Notes: generated from the letters alone by a model not told the origin. Numbered from the stretch's first letter, positions 37,038 through 45,532 are shown. The stretch is 60,798 bases of DNA from DRQF01 sp964559135 (GCA_964559135.1 CAZLGG010000012.1:1-60798), one strand, 5' to 3'. Numbers and translations are program-made.

Positions 37038-37966
37038 GTCCTGCACCCACGAAGCTGTCGCATGGAGAAAAAACTCAGAATCGGCTTCGTCACGAGGTCA
37101 CGACTCGGCTCTCGAGTGACGGCGATGTCCAAAAGATCGACGTCGGCCCGCTGAAAGGCCTCCCGGCACCGTTGATCCCAGGTGAGAATCCCATCCTCAT
37201 GGGCTTTTCGGATATCCGGGTCGCGGGCGTCGATCACGGTGATTTCACCGGTCTCGGGGTCCGTCAACCGCAACATCGCCTCGGGGAGAGGACCCAGCTC
37301 CGGCCCCATCAATCGGACGGCGACGAGATCGTGTTTGAACGAGAACGGCATCAAGGACCGCTCCCAACCGGAAGAGAGGAAATCGGAGATGAGAAACACC
37401 ACCGCGCGACGACGAATCACCCGGCCCGCGAACTCGAGGACGGCCGCGATGTCGGTGGTCCGACCCGCGCCGCGAAGAGCGAGGGCATCGCGAATGATCC
37501 TCAACACGTGACCGCTCCCGCGCTCGGGGCGCACGTATCTGTCAACTCCACCGCTGAATGCGATCAGTCCGACCTGATCGTCGCATCTGGCCGCCGACAG
37601 TCCGATGGCGGCGCAGACGCGCGCGGCCGTCTGCCTTGCGGTCCAGACCCCGAACCCCGAACGCATGGAGGCCGAAAGATCCAGCAGGAACACGACGGTC
37701 AGTCGCCGCTCGTCCACGAATTTCTTGACGTAGGGCCGCCCCAGCCTGGCGGTGACGTTCCAGTCGACGCTGCGCGGGTCGTCACCCGGGACGTACTCCC
37801 GGACTTCGTGGAACTCGACGCCCGCGCCCCGAAATGCGGAGCTGTAATTGCCCGCCATCATGTCCGTCACGCGGCGCTTGCTCACGACCTCGATGCGTCG
37901 CACCTCGGCCAAGAGATCCTTCAGCTCGATGTCCGTCATCTCTGTCATGGTCTCGCCGTGCCTCAC
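37034..37966 (-). CDS. DUF58 domain protein
   Basis: The 310-residue soluble protein has the DUF58 signature VREYVPGDDPRSVDWNVTAR, then a VWA-like stretch with DLSASMRSG and VFLISDFLSSGW. DUF58 proteins accompany MoxR ATPases almost universally and probably are the first VWA-type client. The start is a GTG at 37966 that forms a GTGA overlap with the moxR stop; an ATG at 37948 is the alternative. Confidence 0.9.
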   Translation of the reverse strand: MRHGETMTEMTDIELKDLLAEVRRIEVVSKRRVTDMMAGNYSSAFRGAGVEFHEVREYVPGDDPRSVDWNVTARLGRPYVKKFVDERRLTVVFLLDLSASMRSGFGVWTARQTAARVCAAIGLSAARCDDQVGLIAFSGGVDRYVRPERGSGHVLRIIRDALALRGAGRTTDIAAVLEFAGRVIRRRAVVFLISDFLSSGWERSLMPFSFKHDLVAVRLMGPELGPLPEAMLRLTDPETGEITVIDARDPDIRKAHEDGILTWDQRCREAFQRADVDLLDIAVTREPSRDLVTKPILSFFSMRQLRGCRT

Positions 37967-38952
37967 GGGACGGGGACGGCGTCGAAGAACTCCTGAACGA
38001 GTTCCTCGGAGCCGACGCCCTCGGCCTCCGCTTCGTAGGTCGTCATCACGCGATGTCTCAGCACGTCCATGCCGATGGCCTTCACGTCTTCCGGCAGAAC
38101 GAAGGCCCGCCCCTCGAGGAACGCCACGGCACGGGCGGCCCGATTCAAGGCGATCGAAGCCCTGGGAGACGCACCGTAGAGGATGAGTTGTCGCAACCTG
38201 CCGAGCCCCACCGATTCCGGGTCACGCGTCGCGAACACGATGTCGACGATGTAGTCGATGATGCGGGAGTCGACGTGGACTCGGTCGAGGGCGACACGCG
38301 CCTCGATCAACTCGTCGGGAGTGGCCACCGCTTGGGCGGTGACGACTTCAGCCGTCGGAGCCATCCGGCGGATGATCTCCTTCTCCTCGTCGCGGCTGGG
38401 ATAACCGACGAGCAACTTCAACATGAACCGATCCACCTGCGCCTCTGGGAGCGGGTAGGTCCCCTCGTGCTCGATCGGATTCTGAGTGGCGAGGACGAGA
38501 AAGGGCGACGGCAGGAAATGGGTCTCTCCGGCCAGCGTCACCTCGCGCTCCTGCATGGCCTCCAGAAGAGCCGACTGCACCTTCGCCGGAGCTCGATTGA
38601 TCTCGTCCGCGAGAACGAAGTTGGCGAAAATGGGGCCTTCATGCACCGTCCATTCGCCGGTTTTGGGGTTGTAGACCTGCGTTCCGACCAGGTCGGAGGG
38701 CAGAAGATCCGGAGTGAACTGTATCCGACGGAATCTTCCGCCAAGCGCCGTCGAGAGGGCCTGCACGGCCAGCGACTTCGCGAGGCCGGGAACGCCTTCC
38801 AGGAGGATATGCCCATCGGCAAGAAGCCCCACGAGGAGTTTCCTCAGCAACGTCTCCTGACCGACGATGACACGCCCCACCTCATCGAGGACCCTCCCCA
38901 AGAATGCGCTTTCTTCCTCCAGACTTCGGTCTCGAGCCGACGGTTCCAGCAT
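37963..38952 (-). CDS. moxR: MoxR-family AAA+ ATPase
   Basis: The 329-residue protein has Walker A GVPGLAKS, Walker B VLADEINRAP, sensor-1 region LVLATQNPIEHEG and the family motif LPEAQVDRFM. MoxR ATPases act as chaperones that activate VWA-domain partners with metal centres or build membrane complexes. It is the first gene of an eight-gene minus-strand operon (DUF58, accessory protein, BatA, BatB, BatC-like, BatD, BatE). The ATG at 38952 is preferred over one at 39015 because the latter would run into the divergent promoter region. Confidence 0.93.
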   Translation of the reverse strand: MLEPSARDRSLEEESAFLGRVLDEVGRVIVGQETLLRKLLVGLLADGHILLEGVPGLAKSLAVQALSTALGGRFRRIQFTPDLLPSDLVGTQVYNPKTGEWTVHEGPIFANFVLADEINRAPAKVQSALLEAMQEREVTLAGETHFLPSPFLVLATQNPIEHEGTYPLPEAQVDRFMLKLLVGYPSRDEEKEIIRRMAPTAEVVTAQAVATPDELIEARVALDRVHVDSRIIDYIVDIVFATRDPESVGLGRLRQLILYGASPRASIALNRAARAVAFLEGRAFVLPEDVKAIGMDVLRHRVMTTYEAEAEGVGSEELVQEFFDAVPVP

Positions 38953-39096
38953 GCTGCGGACTCCCTGTCGCGGATCCTCGAAGGCGGCCACGGCGCCGAC
39001 CCACCGAACTGGCAACGCGCCGCGTTGCCGGGGGTTTCGGAGGGGGGTAGGATATCATTTCATCATCTTCTGGACAGGCCGACGACGAGAATCAGA

Positions 39097-41289
39097 ATGA
39101 CGCGCTTCGCCCATCTCGGAGGACTTCTCACCTCGGTCCTCATCACAACCCTCCTGACCCCCGACTCCCACGGCCAGGTGGGGGGCGTCAGCCGCGAACA
39201 GATGTGGCCGGCCCCCACCGTCGAGGACTGGAAGCGCCCCTGCCTCATCCCATGGCAAAGGACTTGGGCCGATGCGGTGGCACTCTCGAAAGCGACAGGG
39301 CGGCCCATTCTCATCTGCGTCAACATGGACGGTGAGATCGCCAGCGAACACTACGCCGGGATCCGATATCGGGACCCGGCTATCGCCAAGCTCTACAAAC
39401 CCTACGTCACGGTCATCGCGTCGGTGTACCGCCACAACCCCAGGGATTTCGACGAGAGGGGGCAACGCATCCTCTGCCCTCGATTCGGGAGCGTCACCTG
39501 CGGCGAACACATCGCCATCGAGCCCCTCCTGTACCAGAAATTCTTCGATGGGAAGCGCATCGCTCCTCGACACATCATGGTCGAGTTGGACGGGAAGGAG
39601 ACCTACGACATCTTCTATGCGCTCGACACCGCCTCGGTGTTCGAAGCCGTGGCCAAGGGCATCTCCGAGCGCAGACGTCCCACACGTCCCCTGGTGAAGG
39701 GGGATCGTTCCCTCGAGGAGCGGGTCATGAGTCCCGACAACGCCGATCGCACGGCGGTGGAGAGGTCCTTCATCGAGGGGAATCACGACCGGAAACGGGC
39801 GATTCTCGAAGCCGCCGTCGCCCTCGGTGACAAAGCGCCCCAAGAAGTCCTGCGTCTGGCTTTGTTCGGGCTCGACGAGGATTTGGCTCGGATGGCACGA
39901 GAAGCCCTCGCGAAGACCAATGCCCCGGAAAACGTCGAGCTGATCGCAGAGGCCCTTCAGGGTCCCCTTGGCGACAGCGAGCGCGCGCCACTCATTCGCG
40001 CGCTCGAACGCCTGGGCAAGTCGTCAGCACGCGCTCGAACACTCGCGACGGTCAACAAGGGACTCGACGACACACGCACGACCGTCGACGCAAGGCCTTG
40101 GACCCAGGCCCTCGAAGGAGGCGGAAGCTATTCCGCCGCCCCCGACCCCGCGGCGATCGCACAGAGGCTCGAGACCCTCGACGAGAGCGTTCGCTCGGGT
40201 GACCCCAAGCGACTTCTCGACCTGGCGGAGGCCTTCCTCACGCAGGCGGAATCCCTCTCACCGGATCGACCGGGCGCGCCGCTCACGATTCGAGCGCTCT
40301 TGAGCGATGCGCTCGACGCGGCCAACAAGGCCAAAGCTGCGGGAGCGGCGGGTTGGAAACTGGAGAGTCTTCTGACGGTGGTTCACTACCACCGCGGGGA
40401 GTCGGAGGAGGCCCGCAAGCACGCCGCGGAGGCCATGAAGAATCCTCCGGAGAATCCCGGATCTTGGAACTCCATGGTGGTGCTGGGCCTGTTCGCCGAA
40501 GCCCGACGCGAAGCGATTCGAAAGGCCGTGCTGGCGGGAAAGACCTGGCCCGCTTCCTGGCTGAAGGACCTCGACGCTGCGTACAACCTCCTCGCCAAGC
40601 ACCCCCAGGGAGACGACACCCAGGTGGCCGCGCACGTCGATTTCCTCACGTGGTTGAGGGCCTGGAGAAAGGCCCGCCGCGCACTCGCCCAGGGGTTGGA
40701 GCGTTTCCCCGCCTCCCACCTGCTCCACGATCGGTTTCGACGCCAGATCCTCCGGTCCCGGGGTGTCAAAGCCCTCGAAGGGGCGTATGCCAAGCTTCTC
40801 GCCCGTCCCGACGCCGATCCGATGCTCCCCTGGTTCGCGGGCTACGCGACGCTCGTCGTGGCGGAGTTTCACCGCCGCAAAGGCGAGTTCGGGGAAGCGC
40901 TGAAAGCGTACGACCGCGCTATCGCCCACTTTCAGTTCGTCATCGAGATGAACCCCGGCGACGCCTCAGACTCGTCGCTGCATTTCATCGCCATGGCCCA
41001 CGCCGGCAAGGCCCGCGTGGCCTACGAGGCGGGGGATGACGAGGCGGCCCTGGAGGAACTCCTCGCCGCGTTCAAGACGCGCATGCGGTCCGCCAACGTC
41101 CTCGACGGTCTCAATATCTCGGCCGTGGACACGGCAAAGATGCTGCGAGCGCGTTTGAGAGCGAAGAAGGACACCACTCTCCTTCCGCGCCTCGAGGATG
41201 CTCTCGCTCGCCTTGACCCGGATCTGCTGGCGCTCCCCGCCTACGAGGGGGCGGGCCCCCGAGGGTCGCGTCCTCGCCGCAAGAACTGA
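39097..41289 (+). CDS. Exported protein with thioredoxin-like N-terminus and helical repeats
   Basis: The 730-residue protein has a signal peptide (MTRFAHLGGLLTSVLITTLL...), a thioredoxin-like N-terminal region (GRPILICVNMDGEIASEHYA, then YVTVIASVYRHNPRD, and APRHIMVELDGKE) without a clear CxxC active site, and about 500 residues of HEAT/TPR-type helical repeats. Cysteines occur in RILCPRFGSVTCGEH. Comparable thioredoxin-plus-repeat proteins are common in planctomycetes but uncharacterised. It is divergent from moxR and lies 46 bases before the probable selenoprotein gene, so a redox-related unit is possible. The ATG at 39097 is the only start that yields a signal peptide. Confidence 0.65.
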   Translation: MTRFAHLGGLLTSVLITTLLTPDSHGQVGGVSREQMWPAPTVEDWKRPCLIPWQRTWADAVALSKATGRPILICVNMDGEIASEHYAGIRYRDPAIAKLYKPYVTVIASVYRHNPRDFDERGQRILCPRFGSVTCGEHIAIEPLLYQKFFDGKRIAPRHIMVELDGKETYDIFYALDTASVFEAVAKGISERRRPTRPLVKGDRSLEERVMSPDNADRTAVERSFIEGNHDRKRAILEAAVALGDKAPQEVLRLALFGLDEDLARMAREALAKTNAPENVELIAEALQGPLGDSERAPLIRALERLGKSSARARTLATVNKGLDDTRTTVDARPWTQALEGGGSYSAAPDPAAIAQRLETLDESVRSGDPKRLLDLAEAFLTQAESLSPDRPGAPLTIRALLSDALDAANKAKAAGAAGWKLESLLTVVHYHRGESEEARKHAAEAMKNPPENPGSWNSMVVLGLFAEARREAIRKAVLAGKTWPASWLKDLDAAYNLLAKHPQGDDTQVAAHVDFLTWLRAWRKARRALAQGLERFPASHLLHDRFRRQILRSRGVKALEGAYAKLLARPDADPMLPWFAGYATLVVAEFHRRKGEFGEALKAYDRAIAHFQFVIEMNPGDASDSSLHFIAMAHAGKARVAYEAGDDEAALEELLAAFKTRMRSANVLDGLNISAVDTAKMLRARLRAKKDTTLLPRLEDALARLDPDLLALPAYEGAGPRGSRPRRKN

Positions 41290-41335
41290 CGCTGCGGAGG
41301 GTGTTCCGCCACCCGAATCGTGAGAAGATGACCCC

Positions 41336-41911
41336 ATGAGCAATTCCATGCCCTTGGGCGTCGGCGACTCCGTGGTCGACGCATCTCTCACCCACACCCT
41401 GGACGGCTACCGCCTCGCTCCCGGGACCCTCGCGGACCAGATGAGCGAACGCCCGACTCTCCTCGTGTTCCTCCGGCACTACGGCTGAGTGTTCTGTCGA
41501 GAACAGGTGCAGGTTCTGTACCAAGCTCGCGAGCGACTTCAGGACGTCAGCCTCCTCTTCGTCGCGTCCTCCACCGCCGAGGAGTCCGAGGCCTTCTTCT
41601 CACGCGTCTGGCCCAACGCCCAAGCCATCGCGGACCCTGAGAAGCGCCTCTACGAGGCTTTCGGTCTCAGCCGCGCCAGCTGGGCGCAGATGCTCGGACC
41701 GCGGGTCGTCTTGAAGGGAATCCTCTCCCTTTTCAGGGGCCATGGAATCGGCCATCCCGTCGGCGACCCACGTGTCCTCTCGGGCTTTTTCCTCCTCGAC
41801 CGAAACGGTCGAATCGTCTGGGAACGTCCGTCCGCGAATTCCGCCGACATCCACGTCGTCGACGAGATCCGTGCGCAACTCGACGCTCTCTCTTCCCTCT
41901 CTCATGAGTGA
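41336..41911 (+). CDS. PRXL2/AhpC-TSA_2-type redox protein, probable selenoprotein (in-frame UGA as selenocysteine at codon 51)
   Basis: Reading from the ATG at 41336, the frame gives TLLVFLRHYG, then TGA (41486-41488), then VFCREQVQVLYQARERL, and stays open to 41911 (191 residues if TGA is decoded). The family normally has a CxxC active site inside a text like VRHxGCPFCRE. TGA falls exactly on the first catalytic Cys, giving a UxxC motif. Sequence on both sides of the TGA is family-like: a thioredoxin fold with FFSRVWPNAQAIADPEKRLY and GDPRVLSGFFLLDRNGRIVW. A SECIS-like hairpin lies 18-34 bases after the TGA. The end overlaps the next gene by eight bases, which also supports full translation. 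A pseudogene or sequencing error is the alternative. Ordinary gene finders would report only the part after the TGA. Confidence 0.82.
41486..41488 (+). other. In-frame TGA, predicted selenocysteine codon
   Basis: This TGA is codon 51 of the PRXL2-like gene and replaces the first Cys of its CxxC redox motif. The frame continues uninterrupted with family sequence on both sides. Confidence 0.8.
41506..41522 (+). promoter_or_regulatory. Bacterial SECIS-like hairpin
   Basis: The bases GGTGCAG (41506-41512), loop GTT, and CTGTACC (41516-41522) form a 7-bp stem with one G-T pair, starting 18 bases after the TGA, in the distance range of bacterial SECIS elements. As I recall it, the E. coli fdhF apical hairpin has a very similar GGU/GCA stem and a loop beginning GGU. 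A competing hairpin, GTTCT/AGAAC, lies just before it (41491-41504). Confidence 0.72.
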
Positions 41912-42773
41912 ATCCGCCATGCAAGCACCATCGTTACACCTCGACCGGGGTCCCATCGTCCTCGGTTGCGCTCTCCTCCTCCTGACCGCGCTCTTCGTCT
42001 CCTGCGCCGCGCCACGTCGGGACGAGGACATGGCGCCCCACGACCACTCAACCTCGAAGAAGGCCCCTTCCGACATCGAGGGCCAGGCTAGGCTCGCGGT
42101 CCTCGGCATGATTCACGGCGCGCATCGAACGAGTCGACTGTGGGGACTGAAGCAGGTCGAAGAGACGATTCGCAACTACAAACCCGACGTCATCCTCTGC
42201 GAGATTCCCCCCGACCGGTGGGAACGGATCTGGCGGGACTACTCTTCGAGCCGTCTCATCGCCGACGACAGGGTGAAGGTCTTTCCGGAATACACGGACG
42301 TCCTCTTGCCCCTGAAATTGGAATTGGGATTCGAGGTCGAGCCCTGCGCCGCATGGACGAAGGAGATGGCGCGTCTTCGCCGACGCCGCATGAAATCCGC
42401 GAGCTCCGACCCACAGTACGCCGAACTCTGGAGCAAATACCAAGAGGAATCCGCCGCCATCGAAGCCGCCCACAAGGCCCACAGAATCGTCGAAGACGAC
42501 CCGCGCGTCATTCACTCCGAGGTCTATGATGCCCGGACGAAGGAAGAACTCGGCCCTTACGATCGCTATCTCAATGACCTCATCGGGCCGGGAGGATGGA
42601 CCCATATCAACCAGGCACACTACCGACTGATCGACGCAGCCATCCGACGGCACCCGGGGAAGCGACTCCTCCTCATGTTCGGCGCCGGACACAAGTACTG
42701 GTTCCTGGAGCAGCTTCGGGCCCGCAAGGACATCAAACTCATCGACGTCACTGAGTATCTCCCGAAGCCCTGA
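41904..42773 (+). CDS. TraB/GumN-like lipoprotein
   Basis: The 289-residue protein has a lipoprotein signal (GCALLLLTALFVSC). A domain follows with LAVLGMIHGAHRTSRLWGL near the start, YKPDVILCEIPPDRW, and a C-terminal LLLMFGAGHKYWFLEQL. The G.IHG, xxxEIP and GAGHxxwFL motifs match the TraB/PrgY/GumN (EreA/ChaN-like) group. Members are proposed metal- or haem-dependent hydrolases or signal-peptide inhibitors; function here is unknown. The ATG at 41904 overlaps the preceding stop by eight bases (ATGAGTGA); an ATG at 41919 is possible. Confidence 0.7.
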   Translation: MSESAMQAPSLHLDRGPIVLGCALLLLTALFVSCAAPRRDEDMAPHDHSTSKKAPSDIEGQARLAVLGMIHGAHRTSRLWGLKQVEETIRNYKPDVILCEIPPDRWERIWRDYSSSRLIADDRVKVFPEYTDVLLPLKLELGFEVEPCAAWTKEMARLRRRRMKSASSDPQYAELWSKYQEESAAIEAAHKAHRIVEDDPRVIHSEVYDARTKEELGPYDRYLNDLIGPGGWTHINQAHYRLIDAAIRRHPGKRLLLMFGAGHKYWFLEQLRARKDIKLIDVTEYLPKP

Positions 42774-42886
42774 TGGCCCTCGGCGCGGCGCTTCAGGGGT
42801 CATGAGGGGCCGAATGCGCTGACGGGAGGGACATCTCACGGAGGCGCCAAGGCACGGAGATGGGTGGGAACGGGAGCCGCGCCACG

Positions 42887-42919
42887 AAAAAGGGCGTCGA
42901 GCCCGCAAGCTCGACGCCC
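42887..42919 (-). terminator. Intrinsic terminator of the DUF11 lipoprotein gene
   Basis: An 11-bp perfect stem, GGGCGTCGAGC (42892-42902) with GCTCGACGCCC (42909-42919), is followed on the minus strand by five T residues. It lies 22 bases beyond the stop codon of the DUF11 gene. Confidence 0.9.
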
Positions 42920-42941
42920 CTCATGAACAGGTTTCAGGCGA

Positions 42942-44555
42942 TCACTGGTAGAAGTAGGTCGACTCGGTCTCTTCCACCGGGCGGGTGGTCTGGTCCGTGT
43001 TGCGGATCACCTTGAAGCGGACGTCGCCGGCGGCCTTGGCCCGGATGCGCACGCGCCATTCGACGCGCTGACCGGGAGCGAGACTCGGCAGAGGCTCGAA
43101 GGTGAGCGTATTGCCGCTCAACGAACCGCGGGTGGCGCCGCTGGACGACACGTAACCCATTTCATCCTCGAGCATGCAGGTGATGCGGATGTTGGTGTCG
43201 GGCGCGGAACCCTGGTTCGTCACGGAGATCACGTACTCGACCTCCGATCCAACCTGGATGGGATCTTCCACGTCCACCACCTCGAGGAGGACGGCGGGAA
43301 TACCCTTGACCTCGGTGATCGTCGTCGCGGATACGGCGTCGGCGCAGTAGGCCATGGTCCGGGCCGTGTTGCGCGCCTCACCCAACTGGGTGGCGCTCAC
43401 GGTGACCTGAACCTGACGGGTGTCTTCAGGACGGAGTGTACCCAGGTCCCACACGACCTGACCGCCGGAAAGCAGACCGCCGTCGCTCGCGCTGACGAAG
43501 GTCACGTTGGCCGGGAGATCGTCCACGATCTTGGCGTCACGAGCCTCGCCGTCACCCGTATTCTTGACGGTGATGGTGTAGGTGATGGTCTTGCCACCGT
43601 AGACCCACTCGGCGCCTTCCTTGTTGATCGTGAGCATGGGCTTCTTGGCGCGGGTGCCCGTGGAAGCCTCGGAGGTGAGACCGCCCATCGCGGTCGCCGT
43701 TCCCGTGAGGTCCATCGTGCCCGGTCCGGCCGCGCAGACGTTGACCGTGTAGTCACGGGACTCACCGCCGGCGAGGTCGCCCACATCGATGCGCACGCTG
43801 CTCTGACCGGCATCTTGAGTGGTGAAGCCGGCGGGCAAGGGAGCGCTGACGACGACGTTCTTGGCCGCGCCGGTGCCGGTGTTGGTCACGGTGAATTTCA
43901 CCGGGAAGCAATCACAGGAAAGCACCTCGGCGGGCGAGGTGACCGTCAGGAGAAGATTCGGCTCGACGACGCGGGTCGTCACACAAGCCATTTGCGCGTA
44001 GGTGACCTGGGTGCAGGTCGTGACTTCCCCACCGGACGAGGCTTGGGCGCGGACGCGGACGGTGCGGCTCTCACCCGGCGCGAGATCGCCCAGGTTCCAC
44101 ACGGCGTTTTGACCGTCGCGAGCCGTGACCGGAGGAGTCGAGTCGAGGATTTCGAGGCCGGCGGGGATCGTCTCGCTGATGGAGACATTCTCCAGACGGG
44201 CGTTGGTGAAGTTCGTAGCCGTCAAGGTGAAGTCATACGGCTGACCCAGAATCACCTCGGCGGGAGCGAGCTTCTTCACGCCCACGGTGCTGGTGGAGGG
44301 ATCGCCGGTCGGAATGGCCAGGAAATTCCCTACCATGCCCGCAGGGACGCCGCCGCCCCAGGACACCATGTGTCCCATGTCGCCCTCGTGCCCCCCCATG
44401 TCTTCCTCATGGTGGGTCATCTCACGGCTCTTCATTCCGCCCTCGTCGTGACGCCTGCTGCTGCTGCAGGCGAGCGTTCCGAACACGAGGGTCAAGGCCA
44501 TGAATCCGGTGACGATCGTCCTTCGGATTCGGGGGGGGAATTCAATGCTCAACAT
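42942..44555 (-). CDS. DUF11-repeat surface lipoprotein with Met/His-rich N-terminal segment
   Basis: The 537-residue protein has a lipoprotein signal ending FGTLAC (Cys30), then a Met/His/Asp-rich stretch (residues about 36-63, including MTHHEEDMGGHEGDMGHM), and then four or five DUF11/CARDB-type beta domains. The domains show repeated phrases such as TATNFTNARLENVSISETIP, TVTNTGTGAAKNVVVSAPLP and TVKNTGDGEARDAKIVDDLP. Cysteine pairs (CDCFP, TTCTQV, AYCADA) may form disulfides. The organisation recalls cysteine-rich outer-surface proteins such as chlamydial OmcB, suggesting an envelope role. The Met/His segment might bind copper or another metal (inference). GGAGAG precedes the ATG, and a strong terminator follows. 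Confidence 0.82.
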   Translation of the reverse strand: MLSIEFPPRIRRTIVTGFMALTLVFGTLACSSSRRHDEGGMKSREMTHHEEDMGGHEGDMGHMVSWGGGVPAGMVGNFLAIPTGDPSTSTVGVKKLAPAEVILGQPYDFTLTATNFTNARLENVSISETIPAGLEILDSTPPVTARDGQNAVWNLGDLAPGESRTVRVRAQASSGGEVTTCTQVTYAQMACVTTRVVEPNLLLTVTSPAEVLSCDCFPVKFTVTNTGTGAAKNVVVSAPLPAGFTTQDAGQSSVRIDVGDLAGGESRDYTVNVCAAGPGTMDLTGTATAMGGLTSEASTGTRAKKPMLTINKEGAEWVYGGKTITYTITVKNTGDGEARDAKIVDDLPANVTFVSASDGGLLSGGQVVWDLGTLRPEDTRQVQVTVSATQLGEARNTARTMAYCADAVSATTITEVKGIPAVLLEVVDVEDPIQVGSEVEYVISVTNQGSAPDTNIRITCMLEDEMGYVSSSGATRGSLSGNTLTFEPLPSLAPGQRVEWRVRIRAKAAGDVRFKVIRNTDQTTRPVEETESTYFYQ

Positions 44556-44896
44556 ATTTTCTCTCTCCAGTTAGGTGGTCCCACGTGCATGATGGAGCCA
44601 CGGCTGTTCCCGGAGTTCCCGAAAAAATAGGGGTTTGTCCCCAGTGGCTCTCCAAGCGTGTGCGGACCGCAATTCTCGGAATCGATTGGAATTGCGGCCG
44701 CACAGTTTAGCAAGGGGCCTTCGATCCGAAAAAGGGGGTAAGTGGGTGCGTCGCCTGGGCGTGCCGACGGGTCTCGACCTCGACCGATACCGAATCCCGC
44801 TTGAGAGACAGGAGAGGGAAGGGGAAACCCCCTGAGATCAAGAAACGTTGAACATCAAGGATTCGTAACTCTCAGGCTCTGCGGACAGTCGAGGCG
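44556..44896. other. Noncoding region between the DUF11 gene and the neu-type operon
   Basis: This 341-base stretch has no convincing coding frame. It must hold the promoter and leader of the DUF11 gene (minus strand) and the end of the minus-strand operon entering from the right. A small GGGG-GTTT-CCCC hairpin on the minus strand near 44824-44835 could end that operon, but it lacks a T run. The main structure is the long inverted repeat listed separately. Confidence 0.6.
44659..44704. promoter_or_regulatory. Long inverted repeat upstream of the DUF11 lipoprotein gene
   Basis: The left arm TGTGCGGACCGCAATTC (44659-44675) and the right arm GAATTGCGGCCGCACA (44689-44704) pair over 16 bp with one bulged A around a 13-base loop. 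It lies 104-149 bases upstream of the DUF11 start on the minus strand. There is no T run on either side, so it is not a simple terminator. It could be a structured leader RNA, an operator or an mRNA-stabilising hairpin. Confidence 0.55.
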
Positions 44897-45532
44897 TCAG
44901 AGGCGCCGTGCGGGGTTCCCGTGGACGGTGACGTCCGAGGGAACCCGGCGTAGAACGACTGAACCGGCCCCGACGCGGGCCCATTCTCCCACTTTCGCGC
45001 CCGGCAGCACCGCGGCATGGCTTCCGAGGAATACGCCTTCCCCCAGAGTCGCCCGCCCGGCCAAGTGGGTGTGGGGTGCGAGGGTGCAGAAGTCCCCCAT
45101 TTGGGCATCGTGCCCGACCGTGGCGGCGACGTTCAAAAGAACGTGATTCCCCACCTTCACATCGGCCGTCACGACGACTCCCGGACAAAGAAGACTTCCC
45201 TCGCCCACGCGGGAGCCCGGCCCGATGACCACCGAGGGATGGATCACCGTGGCAAAGCGAATGCGCGACGCAAGGCGCGCGACGACGCGAGCTTTTGCAC
45301 GAGGGTCTCCGAGCGCCACGAGAACCCGATCCTCTTCCTCGAAGACGACGTCGTCCTCGCTGCCCAGGAGCGGCCAGGGGCAATTCGTTCCGGAAAGGGC
45401 GTCCGGATCGGTATCGAGGAAACCCGCGACGCAACCCCAAGAACGTGTCTCCTCGGGCATGGCCTCGGCCCAGGTCGCGGCCTCGCGACCCAGCCCGCCC
45501 GCGCCGACGATGAGGAGCCTCCCCCTCTTCAC
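44897..45532 (-). CDS. neuD: NeuD-like sugar O/N-acetyltransferase (PglD family)
   Basis: The 211-residue protein begins with a Rossmann-like start (GRLLIVGAGGLGREAATWAE), then has left-handed beta-helix hexapeptide repeats (ATVIHPSVVIGPGSRVGEGS, VGNHVLLNVAATVGHDAQMG, GEWARVGAGSVVLRRVPS). This is the NeuD/PglD family that uses acetyl-CoA to acetylate sialic acids or UDP-amino sugars. The catalytic-type His is in VGHDAQ. It starts at a GTG (45532) overlapping the previous stop as GTGA. Because it is fourth in an operon with KAS III, ACP and a KAS-like protein, its acyl donor could be an ACP-bound group rather than acetyl-CoA (inference). Confidence 0.85.
   Translation of the reverse strand: MKRGRLLIVGAGGLGREAATWAEAMPEETRSWGCVAGFLDTDPDALSGTNCPWPLLGSEDDVVFEEEDRVLVALGDPRAKARVVARLASRIRFATVIHPSVVIGPGSRVGEGSLLCPGVVVTADVKVGNHVLLNVAATVGHDAQMGDFCTLAPHTHLAGRATLGEGVFLGSHAAVLPGAKVGEWARVGAGSVVLRRVPSDVTVHGNPARRL

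Noticed and set aside
37834..41289. An 1151-residue version of the thioredoxin-like gene.
   Set aside because: The upstream 421 residues are antisense to moxR and DUF58; the signal peptide begins at the ATG at 39097.
41489..41911. A 140-residue protein starting at the GTG after the TGA.
   Set aside because: Taken alone it lacks the first beta strand and half of the redox motif; the sequence before the TGA is in frame and family-like, so the longer selenoprotein reading is preferred.
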